Assembly (NCBI GenBank): GCA_964458495.1
Contig: CAYWJB010000012.1
Location: 1 to 64,000, forward strand
Source of the DNA: JANWVO01 sp964458495
Lineage (GTDB): Bacteria > Acidobacteriota > Terriglobia > Bryobacterales > Bryobacteraceae
DNA: 64,000 nucleotides
Reading direction: 5' to 3'
Part shown: piece by piece, positions 7,724-16,225 of the stretch
Layout of the letters: every line of letters begins with the position of its first letter
Numbering within the stretch: the stretch's first letter is position 1
The notes under the pieces: model-generated
Seen by the model: the letters and a program-made list of their open reading frames with translations, nothing else
Told to the model about the DNA's origin: nothing
Database searches by the model: none
Program-made: the position numbers and the translations under genes

Positions 7724-9745
7724 TCATGGCGCGGGCTGTTCCAGATCGGGAGTCAGGAAAGAGGCGGCTCGCCAAACCACCATCAGGCTTGAGCAGGTCA
7801 TCACGAGGGCGGCGAAGACGGGGTGGAGAAGTCCGGCGGCGGCGATGGAGATGCCGGCGATGTTGTAGGCGGCGGCCCAGAGAAGGTTCGAGCGGGCCAA
7901 CTGGCGGGCGGCGCGGGCGATGCGGAGCAGCTCGGGCAGGCGCAGGATGGCGTCCGGGCGGAGGATGCCACGGGCGGTGTCGAGGGCAATGGATGCGCCG
8001 GATTCAATCGCGAGGGCGGCATGGGCAGCGGCCATGGCGGCGGCGTCGTTGATGCCGTCGCCCACGAAGAGAACCTTGTGCCCCCGGGCTTGCAGAGATT
8101 GGACGAGGTCGAGCTTCTGGAGAGGATCGAGAGAGAACCGGGCGTCGGGACAGCCGAGGGCGCGGACGCGGTCTTCGGCGTCGCCGGAGACGACCATGAT
8201 TTGTATGCCATCCTCGCGCAGCCCCTGCCAGAGTGCGGGAAGGCCGGGGAGCGGAACCTCTTCGAGGGCGGCAAGCGCTGCAAGGCGGTGATCGAGGAGA
8301 ACGGCAAGAAGCCGCGCGCCGGGCGCGGGACGGGCGGTTTCGAGCAGAAGTTGCCAGGAGGCAGCGTCGTGGGGAGGGAGGAGTTTTTCGGCGAGGCCGA
8401 GGCGGAGATCGAAGGTTCGCCGGGCGCCCGGGTCAAGGACTTCAGCGGAGATGCCGAGGCCGGGCAGGAGGCGGAGATCCAGCACTTCCAAGGGCGCGCT
8501 GTCCGAGCCGGCGGTGTCGTGGAAAGCGGCGGCGATGGGATGCCCGCTGAGCCGCTCGGCGGCGGCGATGGCAGCGAGCAGAGTTTCGCGTGACAGGGGG
8601 CAGGCGGAGGTGGTGAGGAACGCCGAGAGGCGGAGCTCGGCGCCGGTGAGGGTGCCGGTCTTGTCGAAGATGACAAGGCTCGCCCCAGCGAGGCGTTCGA
8701 GCGCCTCGCCGTTGCGGAGCCAGGCGCCGCGAAGGGCGAAGCGGGCCAGGGCGGCCCAGAGGGCAAGGGGTGTGGCGAAGCCGAGGGCGCAGGGGCAGGC
8801 GATGACGAGCACAGCGAGTCCGTTCATCAGGGCGTCATCGGCGCCGGAGCGGATCAGCCAGAAGGCGGCAGTCAGGAGAGAAGCAAGGGCGACCAGCGGG
8901 GTGAGCCAGAGGGCGGCGCGGGCGGCGGCGCGCTCGGAAGGGGAGGGGGTGGCCCGGCTGCGGGCGATGGCGTCGGCGATGCGGTCGAGGGAGCGTTCGG
9001 CGCCGGGGGCGGAGGCACGAATCCGGAGGGCGGCATCGGTCGGGATGGCGCCGGCGGGGACAGGGTCGCCGGGCGCCTTGGGGACAAGGAAGCTTTCCCC
9101 GGTGATGGCGGAGGTGCGGCAGAGGGCGGCGCCGCGTTCGACGGCGCCATCGACCGGGACAGTGCTCCCGGCAGGGACAGCAATGAGATCGCCGGCGGCA
9201 ACATCGCGGACGGGCGTTTCGGTCCACTGGCCGCCGGGCGTCTGCACGAGACAGGTTTCGGCAGTGATGGCGGAAAGCGAGACGGCTTGCAGGGCCCGCT
9301 GCTCGGCCTCGCCGGTGATCACCTTGCCGAGGCTGTAGATGACGAGCAGGATGGAGCTGACCTCGAAGTAGACGGGGCCTTGGCCGCGCCAGAGGGCGAG
9401 GAGGCTGGCGGCGAACGCACCTGAGAGGCCGAGGGTGAAGAGTGGCTCGAGAGAGAGGCGGCGGGAGCGCCAGTTTTCGGCAAGTCCATCGAGGAGCGGC
9501 TTGCCGAGGAGGGCGAAGACGGCGAGGGTGAGGGCGAGGAGGATCAGGTGGAGGACGCGGCGTTCGGCGGGGGAGGATTCCGAGGTGTTGACGGCGAGGC
9601 CGACCGTCATCGTGTTCATGGCGAGGAAGGCGGAGATGCCGATGCGCCACCACCAGGAAGCGGGCGTCGAGCTGAGCCATGCGGTATGGCACGAGGGGGC
9701 GGCGCAGACCGGTGCGGAGGGCTGGGCGGCGGCCGGCGTGTTCAT
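7724..9745 (-). CDS. ccoI: Copper-transporting P1B-type ATPase for cbb3 oxidase assembly (CcoI/FixI type)
   Basis: The 673-residue P-type ATPase exports Cu(I) across the inner membrane, here probably to feed the CuB site of the adjacent oxidase. Diagnostic motifs are ACPCAL (CPC, near residue 315) in the metal-binding helix, DKTGTLTG with the phosphorylated Asp near 360, the HP motif SGHPIAA near 402, and GDGINDAAAM near 561. Hydrophobic helices before and after give the usual eight-span plan. Most CcoI/FixI proteins begin with a CxxC heavy-metal-associated domain; here the N-terminus carries only a short CAAPSCH segment. It starts 12 bases after ccoP ends. The placement inside a cco operon favours CcoI over a general CopA. 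Confidence 0.92.
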   Translation of the reverse strand: MNTPAAAQPSAPVCAAPSCHTAWLSSTPASWWWRIGISAFLAMNTMTVGLAVNTSESSPAERRVLHLILLALTLAVFALLGKPLLDGLAENWRSRRLSLEPLFTLGLSGAFAASLLALWRGQGPVYFEVSSILLVIYSLGKVITGEAEQRALQAVSLSAITAETCLVQTPGGQWTETPVRDVAAGDLIAVPAGSTVPVDGAVERGAALCRTSAITGESFLVPKAPGDPVPAGAIPTDAALRIRASAPGAERSLDRIADAIARSRATPSPSERAAARAALWLTPLVALASLLTAAFWLIRSGADDALMNGLAVLVIACPCALGFATPLALWAALARFALRGAWLRNGEALERLAGASLVIFDKTGTLTGAELRLSAFLTTSACPLSRETLLAAIAAAERLSGHPIAAAFHDTAGSDSAPLEVLDLRLLPGLGISAEVLDPGARRTFDLRLGLAEKLLPPHDAASWQLLLETARPAPGARLLAVLLDHRLAALAALEEVPLPGLPALWQGLREDGIQIMVVSGDAEDRVRALGCPDARFSLDPLQKLDLVQSLQARGHKVLFVGDGINDAAAMAAAHAALAIESGASIALDTARGILRPDAILRLPELLRIARAARQLARSNLLWAAAYNIAGISIAAAGLLHPVFAALVMTCSSLMVVWRAASFLTPDLEQPAP

Positions 9746-9757
9746 GGGCGCAACAGA

Positions 9758-10429
9758 TCAACCACCGGGGCGGAGCGCGTGGAGCTCGGCTTCGGTGAAG
9801 GGCGAGGTGCGGGACGCCGTGGCGTTGCGGACCTGCTGCACAAGGGCTGGATCGACAGCCGGGGCGTTGTTTCCGAAAGAGGCGCGGATGTAAGTGATGA
9901 CGGCGGCGATCTGCTCGTCCGACAGTTTCGAGCCCCAGGCGGGCATTTCACCGTTGTAAAGGACGCCCTTGACGCGGAGCGGGCCGTTCAGACCGTGCAA
10001 CAAAATGGCGGCGATTTGTTCCGGCGGTCCGTTGATGATTTCCGAGCCGGCCAGGGGCGGGTAGGCGCCCTCGATGCCGCTTCCGTCCTGCTGGTGGCAG
10101 GTGACGCAGTTGTTGTAAACGCGGCGGCCGAGGGTGAGGGGATCGATGGCCTTGGGGGCGGCGGGCGAGGCGGCGAGCCCGGCCTTCTCGTTGTACTGAT
10201 CGGGCCGGAAGCCGCCGGAGTTCGTCGCGATGTACCAGCCGGCCCACCCGGCGAGCGAGAGGAAGGCGAGGATGAGCCACACGGGAGCGGGCTGGAGGCC
10301 GTCGGTGGGCTCGGCCATTTCGCGCATGACGGCGCGGTGCAGGGGAATGACGTCGGGCGTCTTGCGTTCTTCGGCTTCGAGGCCCTTGCGGATTTCCTGG
10401 CCGCGCGGAGTGTCCGTGTTTTCCTGCAT
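9758..10429 (-). CDS. ccoP: cbb3 oxidase cytochrome c subunit CcoP-like, with a single heme
   Basis: The 223-residue membrane-anchored cytochrome c has a cytoplasmic N-terminus and one transmembrane helix (about 49-68, VWLILAFLSLAGWAGWYI). One cytochrome c domain follows, with CVTCH near residue 107 and a Met ligand probably in GEMPAWG. It passes electrons to CcoO and CcoN. Classical CcoP (about 300 residues) has two CXXCH sites; only one is present here, and the length fits loss of one domain. It starts six bases after ccoO stops and is followed 12 bases later by ccoI. The subunit name rests on operon position and membrane topology. Confidence 0.85.
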   Translation of the reverse strand: MQENTDTPRGQEIRKGLEAEERKTPDVIPLHRAVMREMAEPTDGLQPAPVWLILAFLSLAGWAGWYIATNSGGFRPDQYNEKAGLAASPAAPKAIDPLTLGRRVYNNCVTCHQQDGSGIEGAYPPLAGSEIINGPPEQIAAILLHGLNGPLRVKGVLYNGEMPAWGSKLSDEQIAAVITYIRASFGNNAPAVDPALVQQVRNATASRTSPFTEAELHALRPGG

Positions 10430-10435
10430 TGCGGA

Positions 10436-11047
10436 TCAGCGAGCCTCCGGGACTTCGTAGTTGTGATCGAGGGTGAGCAAATAAGCGACGAGGCGGCGGG
10501 CGCGGGGATTGGGAACGATCCATGCCGGGCCGCCCGGGGAGAACGCCTCCGGCAGGCGGACAGCGTCAGCGGGAAGGCCGTCCGCGGAGCGGCGGAGATC
10601 GAAGAGGAAGCGGTGGGGCGGCATGATGGAGCCGGGGGAGGTGATGCGCGGGTCGTACAGGTGGAGGTAATGCCACTCCGCGCTGGGCTGGCGGGCGCCG
10701 ATGTTCATGAGGTCGGGGCCGGTGCGCATGGTGCCCATGAGCGGAGGATCGTCATAGATGTAGTCGCGGGCGACGCTGCGGCGCATGCCCCAGCCGCGTT
10801 CGAGGTCGGCGCCGAAGCCTTCCGGGCGCACCTGCTGGGTGTGGCAGTAAATGCAGCCAAGATCCATGTAGACGCGGCGCCCTTCTTCGGCTTCGCCGAA
10901 GTATCCGGCGGGGAGGGTGATGTCGCGGTCCTCGTCCTTGACGGGCGCGGTGGGGCGGAGCTGCCTGTCGGGCAGCAGGACGAGGCCGGTCATGGAGGCG
11001 ACGAGGGTGGCGAGGACGCCGAGGGTGAGCAGCCATGCGCGGTTCAT
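10436..11047 (-). CDS. ccoO: cbb3-type cytochrome c oxidase subunit II (CcoO/FixO)
   Basis: The 203-residue mono-heme cytochrome has a single N-terminal helix (WLLTLGVLATLVASMTGLVL). It has the typical CcoO heme site MDLGCIYCHTQQVRPEG near residue 64, followed by RTGPDLMNIGAR and the ligand Met in PGSIMPPHRFLF near 139. It receives electrons from CcoP and hands them to CcoN. The start at ATG 11047 overlaps the ccoN stop in an ATGA, indicating translational coupling. The frame is open further upstream, but that part is the shadow of ccoN. Confidence 0.95.
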   Translation of the reverse strand: MNRAWLLTLGVLATLVASMTGLVLLPDRQLRPTAPVKDEDRDITLPAGYFGEAEEGRRVYMDLGCIYCHTQQVRPEGFGADLERGWGMRRSVARDYIYDDPPLMGTMRTGPDLMNIGARQPSAEWHYLHLYDPRITSPGSIMPPHRFLFDLRRSADGLPADAVRLPEAFSPGGPAWIVPNPRARRLVAYLLTLDHNYEVPEAR

Positions 11048-12519
11048 TCGGCAGCTCCTTCCGTAAGGGATTCGGGGCTGCGTTTCCAGAACAGGAGAGT
11101 GGGGCCGGGCAGCCAGGCGCCGCGGCGGCGGAGCATGTTCCAGAACAGCCAGGCGAAGGAGATGTGGCCGATGGTCATGAGAACGCCGGCGGCGCTGCGA
11201 GACCAGAGCCACGGGACGGTGAAGCGCACAATGTCGAGAAACGGGATGCGCGGATCGTTCATCATGCGGCCCTGCTCCCAGCCGGCCCAGGTGAGGCCAA
11301 GCCAGTAAAGGGCCATGCCCACGGCGGTGGTCCAGAAGTGGACGCGGATCCAGCCGGCCGAGTGCCACTCGGCGTTCAGCAGGCGCGGCGCCACATAGTA
11401 GATGGCGCCGAACATGACCATGGTGAAGAAGGCGTAGACGCCCAGATGGGCGTGGGCGATCGTGTAGTGCGTGAAGTGGCTGATCTCATTCACGGACCGC
11501 AACGACTGAAGCGAGCCCTGGAAGCTGACAGCCGTGTAGCACATGGCGCCGTATACGACGAAGCGCAGGGTGGGGCTGTGCCGGAGGTGGTGGAAATGGC
11601 CGACCATCGTCAGGTGGTGGTTGACGGCAACGGTGACGACGGGGATGAACATCATCACGCTGCCGACGATGCCGACGGTGATGAGCCAGGCGGGCAAGGG
11701 GCCTCCGATCAGGTGGTGGGTTCCGGCCCAGTTGTAGAAGATGGCGAGCGTCCAGAAACCGAGCAGGGAGAGGTGGTAGCTGTGGACGGGGCGGCCAATG
11801 ACCTTGGGGATCAGGTAATAGACGGTGGCCAGCCCGATGGGCGTGAACCAAAGGCCGAGCACATTATGGGCGAACCACCAGTTGGCCGCAGCCTTGACGG
11901 CGCCGGCCGCGGCAGGCGTGTGGAGGAAGATCTGGGCGGAGACGTAGAGCAGGGGGAACCAGAAGATGGCGCCGAACAGGTACCACTGCGAAACATAGGT
12001 GTGTCTGGATTCGCGGCTGCGGAACATGCGGATGCTGGCGGCGATGATGACGGCGATGCAGAAGCCGAACAGGATGGCGGTGGAGGGCGGGATCTCGATC
12101 CACTCGATGCTGGTGCTGTAGCCGGCGAGGATGGCGACGACGCCAAAGGCAACGGTAAGGTTCCAGATGATGGCAGTGGCAGGGAGCAGTGTGGGAAAGG
12201 GGAGGCGGTTGCGAGTGAGACGCGCCTGGAGCCACAGCAGGGTGCCGACGCCCGCCATGGAGCCCCAGCCGTAGATCATGGCGGCGAGGTGGGCGGGGCG
12301 GACACGGCCGAAGGTGAGCCACTCCCAGCCGGCGAGGAAGCCGGGCGAGTGCATTTTTATCGACGCGAGGAGGGCGAGGGCGCTGCCAACGAGGAGCCAG
12401 AAAACGGCGCTGGAGTAATACCAGACGACGGTCTGGCGGCAGGAGCGGTCGATCTGGATCCGCGTGAGGCGTTCGCGCTCATCCTGGGCGGGAGGGAGTG
12501 GCTGGGATGCTGAGGTCAT
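11044..12519 (-). CDS. ccoN: cbb3-type cytochrome c oxidase catalytic subunit I (CcoN/FixN)
   Basis: The 491-residue heme-copper oxidase core has about twelve hydrophobic spans. Conserved histidines expected for the family are visible: RPAHLAAMIYGW (near 75, low-spin heme), WWFAHNVLGLWFTP (near 216) and GTHHLIGGPLP (CuB region), and HYTIAHAHLGVY (near 350-361, heme ligands). It reduces oxygen to water with high affinity at the inner membrane. The gene sits between ccoS and ccoO with ATGA overlaps at both ends, so the core operon is tightly coupled. The H-x-H pattern and neighbours exclude aa3/caa3 oxidases. Confidence 0.96.
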   Translation of the reverse strand: MTSASQPLPPAQDERERLTRIQIDRSCRQTVVWYYSSAVFWLLVGSALALLASIKMHSPGFLAGWEWLTFGRVRPAHLAAMIYGWGSMAGVGTLLWLQARLTRNRLPFPTLLPATAIIWNLTVAFGVVAILAGYSTSIEWIEIPPSTAILFGFCIAVIIAASIRMFRSRESRHTYVSQWYLFGAIFWFPLLYVSAQIFLHTPAAAGAVKAAANWWFAHNVLGLWFTPIGLATVYYLIPKVIGRPVHSYHLSLLGFWTLAIFYNWAGTHHLIGGPLPAWLITVGIVGSVMMFIPVVTVAVNHHLTMVGHFHHLRHSPTLRFVVYGAMCYTAVSFQGSLQSLRSVNEISHFTHYTIAHAHLGVYAFFTMVMFGAIYYVAPRLLNAEWHSAGWIRVHFWTTAVGMALYWLGLTWAGWEQGRMMNDPRIPFLDIVRFTVPWLWSRSAAGVLMTIGHISFAWLFWNMLRRRGAWLPGPTLLFWKRSPESLTEGAAE

Positions 12520-12719
12520 GGGCGGCGGCTGCTCCGGGGATGGCTGGCGGGGAAAGCGTCGGTGATGGCACCGGGAGGCTCGTCTTCATCGAAGATGCTG
12601 AGTGCAGCATCGCGGAGGTTGTCGAATTCGCCGCGCCGGATCGACCAGACGAGCGCGGCAATGGCGGTGGCGCCGAGAACAGCGGCGAGCCCCCACAGGG
12701 CGAGATAGAAGGCAGCCAT
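12516..12719 (-). CDS. ccoS: cbb3 oxidase assembly protein CcoS
   Basis: The 67-residue protein has one N-terminal helix (FYLALWGLAAVLGATAIAALVW) followed by the CcoS-type sequence SIRRGEFDNLRDAALSIFDED. CcoS is required to insert cofactors into CcoN. ATG 12719, preceded by a GAGGGGA site, gives the family length; an upstream in-frame ATG at 12824 would add 35 residues unlike CcoS. Its stop overlaps the ccoN start in ATGA (12516-12519). It is the first gene of the operon, an unusual place, since ccoS often lies at the end of ccoGHIS. Confidence 0.92.
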   Translation of the reverse strand: MAAFYLALWGLAAVLGATAIAALVWSIRRGEFDNLRDAALSIFDEDEPPGAITDAFPASHPRSSRRP

Positions 12720-12853
12720 GGATTCCCCTCGAGAGAGGAGATGCGCGGGGAGACCATCCGTGACGCCGGCAGCAGGGAACGCGAGAAAAAAGGGCGAGAG
12801 GAGGGAACGACGAGTGGATGTCACGCATGGGGCGAAGGAGTCCGGGGGTGACT

Positions 12854-12875
12854 GCCCGGCGGAGAGCCGCCGGGC
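12854..12875. other. Perfect 9-bp hairpin in the ccoS-chrA divergent region
   Basis: GCCCGGCGG, an AGAG loop and CCGCCGGGC form a perfect stem. No T-run follows on either strand, so it is not an intrinsic terminator. It would lie in the leader of the ccoS transcript or between the divergent promoters. Confidence 0.5.
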
Positions 12876-12879
12876 GTGG

Positions 12880-12938
12880 GTGGAATGTGTAGGGAGTGCT
12901 CCGATAGCGCCGGGTCAATCTGTTCCTTCGTGGAATGT
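12880..12938. promoter_or_regulatory. Direct repeat GTGGAATGT x2, possible operator
   Basis: GTGGAATGT occurs at 12880-12888 and again at 12930-12938, 50 bases apart and in the same orientation, between the ccoS operon and chrA. No FNR-type TTGAT-N4-ATCAA box is visible here. A regulatory role is inference from position only. Confidence 0.25.
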
Positions 12939-12949
12939 AGAGTGGAGGG

Positions 12950-14131
12950 GTGGGGATTGTGGCTGAAGGTTCCGGGAAAGAGGCGCGGCGGGTTGTCATG
13001 GAGGCGGGAGACTGGCTGGGGCTGGCAGGGATATTTGCGCGGATCGGGGCGATCGGGTTCGGCGGCGGGATGGCGGTGGTGGCGTTGATGGAGCAGGAAC
13101 TGGTGCGGAAGCGAAAGCTGCTCCCGCTCGATGAGTTCCTGCACGGCGTGGGTTTGGGACAGGTGCTGGGGTCGTTTGCGGTGAATGCGGCGGCGTTTGC
13201 GGGCTACCGGCTGGCGGGGGCGGCGGGGGCGGTGGCGGCCGCGGTTTCCTTTCTTGCACCTTCGGTGGCGCTGGTGATTGTGCTCTCGGCTCTCTATTTC
13301 CGCTACCATGCGGTGCCGGCGCTGGCGGATGCGGTGGGAGGGCTGGCGCCGGTGGTCGTGGCGCTGATTGTGGCGGCGGCGTGGAACATCGGGCGGCGCG
13401 TGTTGCGGAGCGCGGCGTCGTGGGTGATCTTCGGCGGCTCTCTGGCGGCGGCTCTCCTGCATTGGAACCCTGCGTGGACGCTTCTGGCAGCAGGAACTGC
13501 GGGGTTCATGCTGCCCGCGCCGGGCGCTGGCGGCGAGGCGAGCAAATCAGAGAAAGGCGCGACGCCTTCGGGGATGTGGTTGGCGGCGCCCGCGGGCGCG
13601 GCGGCGGGCGCGGGTTTGGCGAAGCTGGCGGCGGTGTTTTTCCAGATCGGGCTGATCTTTTTCGGAGGCGGATTCGTGCTGCTGCCCGTCTTGCACAGCC
13701 GCCTGGTGACGAAGCTGGGCTGGCTGACACAGCGGGAGTTTGTCGACGGGGTGGCAATCAGCCAGCTGACGCCCGGACCGATCGCCGTCCTGGCGACGTT
13801 CGCGGGCTATCACGAGGGCGGCGTGGCGGGCGCGCTGGTGGCAACGGCGGCACTGTTCGCGCCGGGCTTCCTGTTCATGCTCTTTCTCAGCTCGCAGTAC
13901 GAGCGCCGCAAGGACCAACCGTGGGCAAGACGGTTCCTGGCGGGCGTGAACCCGGCGGTGGCTGGCATGGTGCTGGCTGCGGCGGCGGCGTTGGGCCAGG
14001 GGAGCCTGGGCGGCTGGGCACATTGGCTGGCGGCGTGCGCGGCCTTTGCCCTGCTTGTGTTCGTGCGCCTGCATCCGGCGCCGCTACTGGGGGCGGCGGC
14101 GCTCGCGGGGTGGCTGGGCTGGCTGCGTTGA
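12950..14131 (+). CDS. chrA: Chromate transporter, two-domain CHR family
   Basis: The protein of about 393 residues is made of two tandem CHR domains, each opening with a glycine-rich signature: GFGGGMAVVALMEQELV in the first half and FFGGGFVLLPVLHSRLV in the second. LTPGPIAVLATFAGY is also typical. Bidomain ChrA proteins export chromate across the inner membrane; other members may move different oxyanions. The start is uncertain: GTG 12950 gives a short extension, whereas ATG 12998 gives the usual beginning just before the first helix. It is divergent from the cbb3 operon and followed 26 bases later by the lyase gene. Confidence 0.92.
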   Translation: MGIVAEGSGKEARRVVMEAGDWLGLAGIFARIGAIGFGGGMAVVALMEQELVRKRKLLPLDEFLHGVGLGQVLGSFAVNAAAFAGYRLAGAAGAVAAAVSFLAPSVALVIVLSALYFRYHAVPALADAVGGLAPVVVALIVAAAWNIGRRVLRSAASWVIFGGSLAAALLHWNPAWTLLAAGTAGFMLPAPGAGGEASKSEKGATPSGMWLAAPAGAAAGAGLAKLAAVFFQIGLIFFGGGFVLLPVLHSRLVTKLGWLTQREFVDGVAISQLTPGPIAVLATFAGYHEGGVAGALVATAALFAPGFLFMLFLSSQYERRKDQPWARRFLAGVNPAVAGMVLAAAAALGQGSLGGWAHWLAACAAFALLVFVRLHPAPLLGAAALAGWLGWLR

Positions 14132-14157
14132 TCGGGCGTGGAGAAGCGCGCCGTGAT

Positions 14158-15432
14158 ATGCATGACAGCATGAAGCGGCTTGTCTTGACCGGTGTTCTGC
14201 TGCATGCGGCGGCATGTGGGTGGGCGGATCCGCCGGTGGAGTGGATGGACCCGGACACCGGACACCTGGTGCGGCGCCTGACCGACGAGCCGGGGAGCGC
14301 GAGCCTGTATTTCAACCAGAACGGATATTTGCCGGACGGGCGAAGGCTGGTTTACTCGACGCCCTCCGGGATCAAGACGGTCGATTGGGAGACGCGCGAG
14401 TCGAAGATGGTGGTGAGCGGGCGCGTGCGGCTGATCGAGGCGGGGCGGAAGCATGCGCGGGTGTACTACCTGAAAGACGGGGCGTTGTGGTGGACGCATG
14501 CGGACACGGGCGAGACGCGGCGCGTAGGCACGCTACCACCGCGTGCGTCGATTGCGACGATCAATGCCGATGAGACGCTGGCGGCGGGAACCTGCATCGA
14601 GGGCGATGCGCAGGTTCCGTTGGCGCAAGCGCCGCCGGCAGCGGGGCAGGGCCACTCACTCGAGCAGCCGCGCAACAAGGGCCAGATGATGGAGCAGCGG
14701 TGGGCGGCGCGCCTGCCAATGGCGATCTTCACCCTGCGGATCGACACGGGCGAGGTGAAGGCGATCCACCGCGGCAGGGACTGGTTCAATCATCTGCTGT
14801 TCAGCCCCTCGGATCCGGGCCTTCTGCTGTTCTGCCATGAAGGGCCGTGGCACAAGGTGGACCGCATCTGGACGATCCGCACGGACGGGACGGGGCTGCG
14901 CAAGGTGCACACGCGCACGATGGAGATGGAGATCTTCGGGCACGAGTTCTGGAGTTCGGACGGGCGCACGGTATGGTACGACCTGCAAACGCCGCGCGGA
15001 GAGGTGTTCTGGCTGGCCGGGCTCGATCTGGAGAGCGAAACCCGCACGTGGTATCACCTGGAGCGGAACGAGTGGTCGATCCACTTCAACGTGTCGCGCG
15101 ACGGGAGGTTGTTCTGCGGCGACGGCGGAGATCCGGGACAGGTGGCGCACGCGCCGGACGGGCGCTGGATTTATCTGTTCCGTCCGGAGAAAATCGCGAA
15201 TCGCGGCGTGGAAGACCCGTCGTTTGTGCGTCCGGGTGTGTTGCGCGCGGAGAAGCTGGTGAACATGGCGCGTCACGATTACCGGCTGGAGCCGAACGTG
15301 AGCTTCACGCCGGATGCGAAGTGGGTGGTGTTCCGGTCGAATCTTCTTGGGCCGACGTATGTGTTTGCAGTGCGGGTGGAGCGGGCGCGCGGGGCTTCAG
15401 CGGCGACCCAGCCATCGAAACAGGTCCCGTAG
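14158..15432 (+). CDS. ogl: Secreted oligogalacturonate lyase, PL22 family
   Basis: The protein of about 420 residues has a signal peptide (MKRLVLTGVLLHAAACGWA; an alternative start is ATG 14170). Beta-propeller repeats of the oligogalacturonate-lyase family follow. Characteristic segments are GHEFWSSDGRTVWYDLQ in the middle, EWSIHFNVSRDGRLFCGDGGDPGQ, and NVSFTPDAKWVVFRSN near the end; His and Gln residues in the first two are candidates for the metal site. The family cleaves short galacturonides from pectin by beta-elimination. Here the signal peptide places it in the periplasm, whereas classical Ogl is cytosolic. Its last 36 bases overlap the converging DUF2490 gene. Confidence 0.85.
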   Translation: MHDSMKRLVLTGVLLHAAACGWADPPVEWMDPDTGHLVRRLTDEPGSASLYFNQNGYLPDGRRLVYSTPSGIKTVDWETRESKMVVSGRVRLIEAGRKHARVYYLKDGALWWTHADTGETRRVGTLPPRASIATINADETLAAGTCIEGDAQVPLAQAPPAAGQGHSLEQPRNKGQMMEQRWAARLPMAIFTLRIDTGEVKAIHRGRDWFNHLLFSPSDPGLLLFCHEGPWHKVDRIWTIRTDGTGLRKVHTRTMEMEIFGHEFWSSDGRTVWYDLQTPRGEVFWLAGLDLESETRTWYHLERNEWSIHFNVSRDGRLFCGDGGDPGQVAHAPDGRWIYLFRPEKIANRGVEDPSFVRPGVLRAEKLVNMARHDYRLEPNVSFTPDAKWVVFRSNLLGPTYVFAVRVERARGASAATQPSKQVP

Positions 15433-16200
15433 CGGCACGTTGTTGCGCAGCAGCGTGACGAAGACGAGGTTGTGCTCGAGCGGCCCGCCATGGACCGGCT
15501 TGAAGGTCTGGTAGAACGCGCCGACATCCACGGCGAAGTACCGGTCCAGGCTCCACGTCACGCCGCCGTAGATGCGGTTCTGTTCGAATGAGGAAGTCGC
15601 GGGAGACGAGAAGCTGAAAAGCACCTCATCATACAGAGTGAGGGTCAACGGGGCGCCGCGGCCGCCATTGTGTTTCAGAGGCGTGTCCATCCGCAGCAGG
15701 TAGCGGGGACGGTCCTGCCACTTCCAGACCAGGGGCTCGCCCTCGCGCGCAGGCGACGACAGGCGCCGCTCCTCGACCCGGAAACGGTGGCGGATGAGAT
15801 GGCCGCGCCAGGGATGGGAGCACTCCGCTTGCTGGTGGAGCCGGTGTTCTCTGACGACGCCGGCGGGGTCGCCGAGTCCGCCGGGGTGGACGCTGAAATA
15901 CGAGTAAGTCAGCGAGAGTTGGCAGTGCTGATTGAGGCGGAGGAGCAATCCAGGGCGCACGAGCCATTGCCGCCAGGAGGAGCCGTACAAGGGCCGGTAA
16001 CTGCCGTCGAAATGGAGGCTCCATTTTTCATTGATGGAGTGCTGGCCGTTGTAGGATAGCCACGAGATCTTCTTGTTGCGCGGGAGCTCGCCGTTCTGCG
16101 CGGAGAGAACAAGAGGCAAAGAGAGCCAAGGCAGAAGCCGTGCCGCCGCGAGCAGGCGGTCCGCTGGATCTCGATGCGAGCGAGTCTTGCTGCCGCTCAT
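15397..16200 (-). CDS. DUF2490 family outer-membrane protein
   Basis: The protein is 267 residues long. After a hydrophobic export signal (about 16-34, ending LVLSAQ) it has alternating aromatic strands such as WSLHFDGSYRPLYG, CQLSLTYSYFS and RIYGGVTWSLDRYFAVDVGAFYQ. These match the DUF2490 beta-barrel family, whose function is not established. WRGHLIRHRFRVEERR and RPRYLLRM are family-like segments. It lies 25 bases downstream of fabG on the same strand, and its 3' end overlaps the convergent lyase gene by 36 bases. Confidence 0.75.
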   Translation of the reverse strand: MSGSKTRSHRDPADRLLAAARLLPWLSLPLVLSAQNGELPRNKKISWLSYNGQHSINEKWSLHFDGSYRPLYGSSWRQWLVRPGLLLRLNQHCQLSLTYSYFSVHPGGLGDPAGVVREHRLHQQAECSHPWRGHLIRHRFRVEERRLSSPAREGEPLVWKWQDRPRYLLRMDTPLKHNGGRGAPLTLTLYDEVLFSFSSPATSSFEQNRIYGGVTWSLDRYFAVDVGAFYQTFKPVHGGPLEHNLVFVTLLRNNVPLRDLFRWLGRR

Positions 16201-16225
16201 GGGCGGGCGCCGTGCCTGTCCGGGA

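Noticed and set aside
11044..12519. Subunit I of an aa3/caa3-type oxidase
   Set aside because: The partner CcoO/CcoP-type cytochromes, CcoS and the His pattern identify the cbb3 class; no CoxB CuA motif is present.
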